The translations under genes and the position numbers were made by a program. From positions 6,944,001-7,008,000 of the forward strand of contig NZ_CP036262.1 of NCBI RefSeq assembly GCF_007741495.1: DNA of 64,000 nucleotides, written 5' to 3'. The notes under the pieces are model-generated. The model made no database searches, was not told where the DNA came from, and saw only the letters and a list, made by a program, of their open reading frames with translations. Origin of the DNA: Roseimaritima multifibrata. GTDB taxonomy: Bacteria > Planctomycetota > Planctomycetia > Pirellulales > Pirellulaceae. This document shows positions 35,748-43,266 of this stretch, one piece after another; position 1 is the first letter of the stretch, and each line of letters starts with the position of its first letter.

Positions 35748-37226
35748 ATGCCCGAACTACATTTTCCCTGGATCGAAGTTTCCATACTGCTGCCTATGTT
35801 CGGGGCGATTTGGCTATACATCCAGCGTCGAAACCCCAACAACCTGACCCACGCGATCGTCATCTGCGGTCTGACGTTGCTACTGACGGTTGGTGAACTG
35901 ATCGATTTTTTGATCATCGGATCCTTTGAAGCGCACGACCATTGGTTTTCACTGGAGTGGTTGTTCCATCGCGATCTTTTTGTTGTCGATGAACTGAGCG
36001 CGTTCCAGCTTCCTCTGTCAGCGCTGATTTTTCTTGTCACGATCCTTTCGACATTAAAAACAAAAGCCGCTCGTTTCTCACTGCCGCTGACACTTATTTC
36101 CGAATCATTGTTGCTGGCGACGTTCAGCTGCCGAGCCTCCTGGCCACTGATTGTTCTCCTGATCCTTTCGACGATTCCACCGTGGTTGGAACTGCGGCAA
36201 AGAGGCCGTTGCACGCGAATCTACACGCTTCACATGGCGGCATTTTCGATTCTATTGCTGGTCGGTTGGGGGTGGTTAACCCAAGTCGATCAAACCTCGT
36301 CCGCCGCCTTAATCCCCGGGGCACTTTTAACGGGCGCCGCGTTGATTCGGAGCGGCATCTTTCCGCTCCACCTATGGATTCCCGACCTATTTGATAAAGC
36401 TGCCTTTGGAACATCGATCCTCTACACAACCCCTTTGGTCGGTGCCTATGCAGTGATGCGATTGGTGTTGCCCTATGCACCAACCTGGGCATTGCAGACG
36501 ATTGCCATTCTGTCTCTCTTTACCGCCCTGTACGCCGGGGGAATGGCCTTGGTCCAAAGCGAAGCACGACGCATGTTCTGCTTTCTTTTCCTCAGCCAAG
36601 CATCCTTGGTACTGATCGGATTAGAACTGGTGACTCCGATCGGCCTTACCGGCGCGCTGTGCGTATGGTTATCGGTTGGCCTATCGATGACAGGTTTCGG
36701 GATCACCCTCCGGTCGATTGAATCGCGAATCAATCGCATCTCGCTAACACAGTTCCATGGCCTCCAGCGGCAAATGCCGATGCTGGCTGGCTTTTTCTTG
36801 TTAACCGGACTGGCCGCAATCGGGTTTCCTGCAACGGTCGGTTTCATCGGCATGGAATTACTGATCGAGGGAGCCATCGAAGTCTACCCACTTGTTGGCA
36901 CCTTGGTCGTGATCGCTGCCGCCCTGAATGGGATCGCTGTTCTACTAGCCTACTTCCGCATTTTCACCGGCCGATCCGTCCTAACGCGAGTCCCAATGCA
37001 TGCCCGCATGAGTGAACGAATCGCCGTGCTGGTGCTCACCCTTCTGATCCTCGGCGGAGGCTTATACCCACAACCTGGAACCGCCACGCGATACCATGCC
37101 GGTAAGGCGATCAGCGACCAGCGGCAGAAGAATCCGCTCACCGTCGGTCCTGTCATGCATCACGATGAAGAGGATGACCACGACGATGAAACAGATGATG
37201 AAGTCGCACGCGACGCGAATGATTGA
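35748..37226 (+). CDS. Second proton-antiporter-like membrane subunit (NuoM/NuoN/MnhD-like)
   Basis: 492 residues with about 13 membrane helices, in the proton_antipo_M family. It is more like NuoM/MnhD than NuoL: RSGIFPLHLWIPDLFDKAAFGTS corresponds to the conserved Lys/Pro-rich segment, with Arg instead of Lys near its start, and SQASLVLIGLEL and GLAAIGFPATVGFIGMELLIEGA also fit. The C-terminus is a highly acidic, His-containing tail (about 25 residues, HHDEEDDHDD...) in the cytoplasm or periplasm. It starts 59 bases after dabB on the same strand. Canonical DAB systems have only A and B, so a third, antiporter-like subunit is noteworthy. It may add a second ion path or replace NuoM-type coupling. 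Confidence 0.85.
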   Translation: MPELHFPWIEVSILLPMFGAIWLYIQRRNPNNLTHAIVICGLTLLLTVGELIDFLIIGSFEAHDHWFSLEWLFHRDLFVVDELSAFQLPLSALIFLVTILSTLKTKAARFSLPLTLISESLLLATFSCRASWPLIVLLILSTIPPWLELRQRGRCTRIYTLHMAAFSILLLVGWGWLTQVDQTSSAALIPGALLTGAALIRSGIFPLHLWIPDLFDKAAFGTSILYTTPLVGAYAVMRLVLPYAPTWALQTIAILSLFTALYAGGMALVQSEARRMFCFLFLSQASLVLIGLELVTPIGLTGALCVWLSVGLSMTGFGITLRSIESRINRISLTQFHGLQRQMPMLAGFFLLTGLAAIGFPATVGFIGMELLIEGAIEVYPLVGTLVVIAAALNGIAVLLAYFRIFTGRSVLTRVPMHARMSERIAVLVLTLLILGGGLYPQPGTATRYHAGKAISDQRQKNPLTVGPVMHHDEEDDHDDETDDEVARDAND

Positions 37227-37242
37227 ACCGGAGCCATCACCT

Positions 37243-37327
37243 TTCTTAGCGGCAGGGCGCGAGCCCTCCGGCCAGCAGTTTTGAACAGCAAGCGTACTGA
37301 CCGGACGCCCCGCGCCGTTCCGCCAAG
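37243..37327 (-). repeat. Single cloverleaf-type repeat unit, inverted orientation
   Basis: Reads TTCTTAGCGG-C-AGGGC-GCGA-GCCCT-CCGGC on the left and CCGG-ACGCC-CCGC-GCCGT-T-CCGCCAAG on the right: the reverse complement of a unit from the 9855 array, with a few decayed bases. It sits between the convergent NuoM-like and DUF819 genes. Confidence 0.75.
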
Positions 37328-37339
37328 TGATGGTCTTGA

Positions 37340-38650
37340 TCAGACCGCCGCTGCTGCGGCTTGCATCAACATTGCACAAAGCCAAGCACAGTAGGTGCCG
37401 AGGGCGTATCCGACGACCGCCAGCAGGACTCCGACAGGTGCTAAGGATGGATGGAAAGCTCCCGCGACTACCGGGGCACTTGCTGCACCTCCGATATTTG
37501 CCTTACTGCCGACAGCCAAAAAGAAGTAGGGTGCCCGAATCAGTCGGGCGACGATCACCAACAGCAACACATGGAAGGCCATCCAGACGCCTCCGACAAC
37601 AAACAGTCTAGGATTGTAGAACAAGGCACTGATATCCATATTCAGGCCGATGGTGGCGACCAAGATAAAAATGAACAACGTGCCAATCTTGGAGGCTCCC
37701 GCCGATTCATACTCACGCAGTCGCGTGAAAGAAAACAGAACTCCAAAAGTTGTCGACAGGACAATCAACCAGAAGAATTCCGAATTCAAACTTAGTTTCT
37801 GCAAGCCTGGGTAATGCTCTCCGATCCAGGGGGCCAAAATATCGGCCGCTGCATGGCAGACGCCAACGGTGGCGAAAGCGATCCCTGACACGACCATCAA
37901 ATCGGTTGTCGTTGGAATCCGCGAGAAGCTTTCCTCACGCAGCTTCATCTTTTCTTTTAGGCGTGTAATGGCCGAGGTGTCGGCATGCAGCCATTTGTCG
38001 ATTTTTTCGCTCTGCCCAACGCCAAGCAGCAGAAAAAACATCCAGATTTCAGCGATGATCACGTCGACAGCGACCATCACACTGAACAGCTCAGGCGAGG
38101 GCTTAAAGATGGTCTGCATTGCGACCTGGTTGGCGCCCCCACCAATCCAGCTACCCGCCACGGTAGACAGACCTCGCCAGACCGCCGAGGAACCGTCGCC
38201 GCCGACCAATTCAGGCCAGACAGATCCGACCAATAGGATCGCAATAGGCCCCCCCAGGACGACCCCAACCGTTCCGGTGAGGAACATAATCAGAGCACGA
38301 GGTCCCAGACGCAGGATTTCTCGCAAATCGATGCTCATCGTCAGCAGCACGAGGCAAGCTGGTAGCAGATAACGCGAAGCGACCTGATAAAGATTGGATT
38401 CTGCCGGGTCAACAATACCAAATAGAGTCAACAGCGCCGGCAAAAAATAGCACATCAGCAGCATCGGAATGAACTTGTAAAACAAGCGAAAACCGGACCA
38501 CTGGCTGTTGGAGCTCCAGAAAACGAACCCCAGGATGGCCATCAACATGCCAAACACGACCGCATCGTTGCGGATCAACGGAGCTGATTCAGTCAGACTT
38601 GATTCCAGCGTTGGTGCCGCAGCTAAGAGGCGCAGAGGGGCGCATAACAT
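37340..38650 (-). CDS. DUF819 family membrane protein (YjcL-like)
   Basis: 436 residues with about 11-12 membrane helices. Family features include a GGGANQVAM motif near residue 170, the helix with AVDVIIAEIWMFFLLLG, and the C-terminal SKANIGGAASAPVVAGAFHPSLAPVGVLLAVVGY, all typical of DUF819. A polar loop (about 220-245, KIDKWLHADTSAITRLKEKMKLREES) links the two halves. Family members are predicted transporters, with no established substrate. It starts nine bases after the infA stop on the same strand, so it is probably read from the infA promoter. The 3' side carries an inverted repeat unit shared with the convergent NuoM-like gene. Confidence 0.88.
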   Translation of the reverse strand: MLCAPLRLLAAAPTLESSLTESAPLIRNDAVVFGMLMAILGFVFWSSNSQWSGFRLFYKFIPMLLMCYFLPALLTLFGIVDPAESNLYQVASRYLLPACLVLLTMSIDLREILRLGPRALIMFLTGTVGVVLGGPIAILLVGSVWPELVGGDGSSAVWRGLSTVAGSWIGGGANQVAMQTIFKPSPELFSVMVAVDVIIAEIWMFFLLLGVGQSEKIDKWLHADTSAITRLKEKMKLREESFSRIPTTTDLMVVSGIAFATVGVCHAAADILAPWIGEHYPGLQKLSLNSEFFWLIVLSTTFGVLFSFTRLREYESAGASKIGTLFIFILVATIGLNMDISALFYNPRLFVVGGVWMAFHVLLLVIVARLIRAPYFFLAVGSKANIGGAASAPVVAGAFHPSLAPVGVLLAVVGYALGTYCAWLCAMLMQAAAAAV

Positions 38651-38659
38651 GAGAGAGAT

Positions 38660-38881
38660 TTATCGTTCGCGATAGACGATCCGTCCTTTTGTCAAATCGT
38701 ACGGAGATAGCTCCACGCGGACTTTGTCCCCAGGAACAATACGAATAAAGTGCTTACGCATTCGACCAGCGACGTGGGCAAGGACTTCGTTTCCAGTTTC
38801 CAATTGGACTCGGAATCGAGTATTTGCCAGGGCCTGGGTGACCGTGCCGTCCACTTCAAATGCCTCTTCTTTTTTGCTCAA
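38660..38881 (-). CDS. infA: Translation initiation factor IF-1
   Basis: 73 residues from a TTG start at 38881, giving (M)[11 protein letters not shown], which fits the normal IF-1 length of about 72. The longer ATG frame to 38965 would add 28 residues not seen in the family. AAGG lies upstream. The S1/OB-fold core is clear: [20 protein letters not shown] and [20 protein letters not shown], ending RIVYRER. IF-1 binds the ribosomal A site during initiation. It is the first of a two-gene minus-strand unit with the DUF819 gene, an unusual neighbour since infA is usually near ribosomal-protein genes. Confidence 0.95.
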   Translation of the reverse strand: MSKKEEAFEVDGTVTQALANTRFRVQLETGNEVLAHVAGRMRKHFIRIVPGDKVRVELSPYDLTKGRIVYRER

Positions 38882-39252
38882 AACGCTACCTTTTCTCTTA
38901 ATGCTATGAAGGCGATGCCGCCAAACAGGCAGCCTAATACTTTCGCCATCATACGTAATAAGCACGTTTTATACCACTTCCAGCGGAGCGGTCTAGCGAA
39001 GCGCCCTAAATCATCGGTTTTTCTAGGGATGCGGACAGCCGTGAAAAGCAATCGCGGAACGTTCAGCCAAGCGAAAACCGGGGACCCTGGCAAGCTGCAC
39101 GGATTGCAGAAGCAATAGCTTTCCTAGGGTTTTTGCAACGCAAGCCGGTTATTTCAGGGCAAGCGAAGCCAAAGGCCGCTCAGCGGAGAGCACGAACAGC
39201 CGATTAAAGATCCCGGTGGGCCCCACTTTCCTCTATTGAAATTCTAACAACG
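38882..39252. other. Divergent gap between infA and the export cassette
   Basis: 371 bases holding the leaders of two divergent units. An inverted repeat CTGCA-N5-TGCAG lies at 39095-39109 and overlaps a second one, ATTGC-AGAA-GCAAT (39103-39116). I see no -24/-12 promoter and no gene. Confidence 0.5.
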
Positions 39253-41052
39253 ATGCGGTGGCCATTTTGCCATTTTACGATCTTCGTTTTTCTGTTTTGC
39301 CTCCACGGGCCAACACGATTTGCTGACGCTGCGCCCCCTTCGTCGATCCTTCAGCCAGTGCCTCCCCCCACGATGGCTACCCCGAAACGTCTAAGCACGT
39401 TGGGATCGCCGCAGCGTCTACCGCCGATCCATCCCCTGGAACGCTCAGCCCCTCCCTCTTTGGCGTTTCCCGAAGAAATCCCGCCACCAATCGCGGATCG
39501 CATCCGCATCGTCCAAAGCGGTCACCAAGACCCTCTTCATTGGTGGGACGCCTTGGTTCGGGATCCATTGCTGCCTGAATCCCGCTGGGTGAAATTTAAT
39601 CTGCAGACACTGCTAGCCGATGCGCTGGCGAATTCGCCGCGAATCGAATCGGTCAACCAACAAAACCAGGTCGCCCTCGAGGGCATCCTAGACCAAGAAG
39701 CGACTTTCGATTCTCGGTTGCTGTTGGACAACCGCTATGGACGCACAAGCGATCCCGTGGGGAACTCCTTGGTAACCGGTGGGCCGCCTCGACTGCGTGA
39801 AGAGGACTGGGGGACGAACCTTGGGATTCGCAAACAAACCAGACTGGGCGGTGAGTTTGAATTTCGCCAAGAACTGGGGCTGCTGAATAGCAACAGCTTG
39901 TTCTTTATTCCTCCCAATCAGGGCAATTCGCGGCTAACCGTCAGCCTTAGTCAGCCGATCCTGGCGGGCGGCGGCCAATTGTATGCCGAACGCCTGATCT
40001 TAGAAGCTCGCCTGAATTCCCAGGCAACCGACCAGGAAGCGATTCAAGAAATCCAATCGACCCTCGCCGAACTGATGCTTTCGTACTGGAACTTGTACGA
40101 GCGGCGCAGCCAGTTGATCCAACAAAACGATCTACTTCAACGTGGGATCCATCTAGAACAGATCGTCCAGGGCCGTCGAGACTTAGACACCGGACCGATC
40201 GAACATCTGCGAATCAAAGAGCAACTGACGATTCGGAAAACCCGCATCCTGCGCACCCGCACCGACCTAGAAAATCAACAGACACGGATTACGGCCCTGA
40301 TTGGATCCCAGAACCTGCGGCACGATTTGATCAATGAAATGATCCCTTTGGGAAATCCGCAGACCTCGTTTGAAAAAACGGATCTGCGACAGGCCGTCCT
40401 GACCGGCTTGCACCATCGTCCTGAACTTGCAATTGCAGCGGCGGAACTAGAAACCAAAGGCCTGCAGCTTCAGATCAGCCGAAATCAACTGCTCCCCCAA
40501 TTAAACGCTCTTGTCGAAGCCTACGTGGCAGGCTTAAACGGACGAAGCGACGTCGCGGGTTCGTTTGCGGATCAATTCAGCGAAGGGGAGCCTGGCTTTT
40601 CGGCTGCTCTTGAATTTGAAATGCCGGTCGGGCGACGGTCCGCCCATGCGAAGAACCGTGCAGCGATGGCCAGTTACCAAAAGCAATTAGCGGAGGTCCG
40701 CAAAACGGTTCTGGTGATTCGTTCCGATACCGAAATCGCTGTACGCGAAATGAACGTCACCCAACAGGTGATTGCCTATCGCCAAGCGACCCTTTTGGCA
40801 GCCCTTGCCGAAGAACAATATTTGACACGTCGCTGGGAACTGCTGGGCGGCGACGGATCGTCCGCTGGCCTGATCATCGAAGACTTGCTTGAAGCCCAAA
40901 ACAGGCGGACGGCCGCCGAGGAACTACTGGTCACCGCCCAAGTCGAATACCTCCGCGCAGTCATTCGGCTGCACCTTGCGATGGGGACGCTGCTCGTTGA
41001 ACAACCACTCTCAACGCGTCCGGTTCCTCCGCCCCTTTCCATTGCTCAATAA
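39253..41052 (+). CDS. TolC-family outer-membrane channel protein
   Basis: 599 residues. The signal peptide (to about ADA, residue 27) is followed by a Pro-rich stretch of about 75 residues, which is longer than in classical TolC (about 430-490 residues in total). The TolC/OEP repeats are recognisable: LLADALANSPRIESVNQQNQVA opens the first, LGIRKQTRLGGEFEFRQELG and RLTVSLSQPIL form the barrel region, and a helical hairpin rich in Gln/Glu/Arg follows. A second repeat begins DLRQAVLTGLHHRPELAIAAAEL. It should form a trimeric outer-membrane duct linked to adaptors in the periplasm. It is the first gene of a four-gene operon. Confidence 0.9.
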   Translation: MRWPFCHFTIFVFLFCLHGPTRFADAAPPSSILQPVPPPTMATPKRLSTLGSPQRLPPIHPLERSAPPSLAFPEEIPPPIADRIRIVQSGHQDPLHWWDALVRDPLLPESRWVKFNLQTLLADALANSPRIESVNQQNQVALEGILDQEATFDSRLLLDNRYGRTSDPVGNSLVTGGPPRLREEDWGTNLGIRKQTRLGGEFEFRQELGLLNSNSLFFIPPNQGNSRLTVSLSQPILAGGGQLYAERLILEARLNSQATDQEAIQEIQSTLAELMLSYWNLYERRSQLIQQNDLLQRGIHLEQIVQGRRDLDTGPIEHLRIKEQLTIRKTRILRTRTDLENQQTRITALIGSQNLRHDLINEMIPLGNPQTSFEKTDLRQAVLTGLHHRPELAIAAAELETKGLQLQISRNQLLPQLNALVEAYVAGLNGRSDVAGSFADQFSEGEPGFSAALEFEMPVGRRSAHAKNRAAMASYQKQLAEVRKTVLVIRSDTEIAVREMNVTQQVIAYRQATLLAALAEEQYLTRRWELLGGDGSSAGLIIEDLLEAQNRRTAAEELLVTAQVEYLRAVIRLHLAMGTLLVEQPLSTRPVPPPLSIAQ

Positions 41053-41062
41053 GGATCCAGTC

Positions 41063-41938
41063 ATGCCCTGTATTTCCAGGTCCATTTCGATATTGCTGCC
41101 GATGGTCCTCATGTGCGGCCACGTACTCGGACAAGGAGACAGCCCGCAGTTCGACGGACTACTGGAACCGCTCCATGATATTGAACTAGCGGCAAGCGAA
41201 GTTGGGGTTGTCGCGTATGTTGGCGTCAAGATTGGCGATCGAGTTCGCGAAGGCCAGGTTATCGCAAGACTGAACGATGAATCGCAACGTCTAAGTGTCG
41301 CCATCGCCAAGCAATCGGCTGCAACGCGCGGTGCGATATTGGCAGCGGAAGCGGAGTACAACTTGCACCTCAACCGCACCGAACAAATGCGTCAATTAAG
41401 GCAAGAGGACTACATTCGTCCCGACGAACTGAAGCGTGCGGAAGCTGACCTGGAAATCGCCGCCAACCGCTGGCTTCAAGCCAAAGAAGAAGCGAGCCTT
41501 CGCCAGGAAGAACTAAAACGCGCCGAGAACCAACTTCGCCGACAAACCATCATCGCACCGATCGATGGAGTCATCGCAAAAACATACCGGCAACCAGGTG
41601 AGTACGTATCCCCTGGAGACCCCGTGATTGCACGTCTGATTTCAACGGACCAACTAATCGCGGTAGTGAACGTCCCAACGCGTTATCTCTCATTGGCCAA
41701 AACCGGCAATCAAGCCACGGTGTTTACCACAACCCCGCGACAATCGATCACCGGCACCATCCTGACGGTCTCTCCGATGATCGACGGAGAAAGCGGCACG
41801 ATCCAGGTCCGCGTTAGTCTGAACCTGAAATCGAGCTCATGCCTGGCGGGCGATCGCTGCACGGTCGCCTTCAGCCAGGCGAAAGCCGAACTCCAGATCG
41901 GACGTTCGAACGCCCCTTCAAACTCGCGTCGCCAATAA
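41063..41938 (+). CDS. Periplasmic adaptor (HlyD/RND membrane-fusion type)
   Basis: 291 residues from the ATG at 41063, with AAGGAT upstream; a longer frame runs back into the TolC gene. The signal peptide ends near VLGQG. A split biotinyl-lipoyl domain (first half GVKIGDRVREGQVIARLND, second half TIIAPIDGVIAKTYRQPGEYVSPGDPV) brackets a helical hairpin (about 80-160) that would contact TolC. A beta-barrel domain follows, but it is short, and the C-terminal membrane-proximal domain of RND adaptors seems reduced. It starts ten bases after the TolC stop. Two adaptors in one operon, of which this one is soluble, suggest a hetero-complex. Confidence 0.9.
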   Translation: MPCISRSISILLPMVLMCGHVLGQGDSPQFDGLLEPLHDIELAASEVGVVAYVGVKIGDRVREGQVIARLNDESQRLSVAIAKQSAATRGAILAAEAEYNLHLNRTEQMRQLRQEDYIRPDELKRAEADLEIAANRWLQAKEEASLRQEELKRAENQLRRQTIIAPIDGVIAKTYRQPGEYVSPGDPVIARLISTDQLIAVVNVPTRYLSLAKTGNQATVFTTTPRQSITGTILTVSPMIDGESGTIQVRVSLNLKSSSCLAGDRCTVAFSQAKAELQIGRSNAPSNSRRQ

Positions 41939-41945
41939 GCGTTCC

Positions 41946-43253
41946 ATGACGATCGAAATCGAATCGCATCCGCAATCCGCCTTAGCGCCCACCACTGCGC
42001 CACCCTTCGTTGGCGAACAGGCTTGGCTGGAATTGTTTGCACAGCTTGCGGAGCAACCGAATCGCATCGCCGCGTTGCAAACCTTGACGGTTGCACTGCA
42101 AAACTTTTATCCGCACAGCCAACTACGGATTGCCCGCGGAGGGGACCGACTAAAAGAGATCTTCGACGCACGACTTGGGCGTCTTGGAGTCGAAAGTTCG
42201 TTGCATCACGAACTCTCGGAACACTGGCAACCAATCATCGATGCCGACAAGGCGTGTTTCGCGATCGACCAGCATCGATTTGTATTGGCTCCGGAAACGT
42301 CCGGACTGACACGAATCGTATTCTGGATCCCCCCTTCGGCCACCTGGGACAGACAGCGGGATGAATCGCTACATCGTGTTGCCGCTTCACTGGCAACCGT
42401 GCTGGCGAGCCGTCCGGCGATTGCCGTCGGGACGCTGGGTGGAATTTTCAGTGGCAAACGACAGTCCTTTGCAGCTTGGGCAATCGGCGCGATCCTGTTG
42501 CTACTGGCAATGCTTCCCGTCTCCTACCGCGTCCGCTGCAAAGCCACTTTAGAACCGGTCCAGCCGCGAATCGTTTCAGGCCCCTTTGAGGCAACGCTTC
42601 TTGACTGCCACGTCCAACCTGGGGATACCGTTTCCAAGGGTCAAGTTTTACTGACGCTAGACGGTCGGCGACTGCAGACTGAAATCGAAGCGTTGACGGC
42701 GGAGCAAAGCCAAGATTCCAAAGAAGAATCGGTCGCGTTGGCAAAAGGTCAAATCGCAGAATCCCAACTTGCTGCGTTGCGAAGCCAACAACTGCAGCAA
42801 CGTATCAATCTACTGAAAGAGCGACTCGATCGAATCCTTGTCCGCAGCCCAATGGACGGGGTCGTGATCAGCGGAGACATGCGGCGGTCGATCGGGTCTC
42901 CAATCGACACTGGGCAACCTCTATTAGAAATTGCACCGCTCGAGCAGATGAGGATTGAACTTGCGATCCCCGAGGCGGACGTGCTGTACGTTGCCAGCGG
43001 TGCGGAAGCCTCCGTACGATTCCATTCCCTCCCACGGACCAAATGGACAGGGCATCTAGAATCGATCACTCCCAGCGCCGAAATCCGCGACAACAACAAT
43101 GTCTTTGTGGGCAACTGGACCATCGCCAACGAAGCGGACCGACTGCGACCAGGCATGCAGGGATATGCCGTCGTCTATGGCCCGCGGCGTCCCTGGGCCT
43201 GGAAACCGATCCGACAAAGCTGCGAAACCATCTTCCGTGCGATCGGTTGGTAG
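41946..43253 (+). CDS. Membrane-anchored HlyD-type adaptor with GAF-like N-terminal region
   Basis: 435 residues. The N-terminal 160 residues (WLELFAQLAEQPNRIAALQTL ... SLHRVAASLATVLASRP) have the alternating pattern of a GAF-type sensor domain and are predicted to be cytoplasmic. One membrane helix follows (AAWAIGAILLLLAMLPVSY, about 178-196), then a HlyD-type periplasmic part with a split lipoyl domain (CHVQPGDTVSKGQVLLTLDG and LVRSPMDGVVISGDMRRSIG), a short coiled coil and a barrel. The fusion of a cytoplasmic sensory-type domain to an adaptor is unusual and could gate export. It starts seven bases after the first adaptor and is followed 13 bases later by the M50 gene. Confidence 0.85.
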   Translation: MTIEIESHPQSALAPTTAPPFVGEQAWLELFAQLAEQPNRIAALQTLTVALQNFYPHSQLRIARGGDRLKEIFDARLGRLGVESSLHHELSEHWQPIIDADKACFAIDQHRFVLAPETSGLTRIVFWIPPSATWDRQRDESLHRVAASLATVLASRPAIAVGTLGGIFSGKRQSFAAWAIGAILLLLAMLPVSYRVRCKATLEPVQPRIVSGPFEATLLDCHVQPGDTVSKGQVLLTLDGRRLQTEIEALTAEQSQDSKEESVALAKGQIAESQLAALRSQQLQQRINLLKERLDRILVRSPMDGVVISGDMRRSIGSPIDTGQPLLEIAPLEQMRIELAIPEADVLYVASGAEASVRFHSLPRTKWTGHLESITPSAEIRDNNNVFVGNWTIANEADRLRPGMQGYAVVYGPRRPWAWKPIRQSCETIFRAIGW

Positions 43254-43266
43254 GAGCCCCATTCCC

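Noticed and set aside
43099-43266. Upstream extension of the M50 gene
   Set aside because: It lies within the adaptor gene in another frame; the ATG at 43267 is the natural start.
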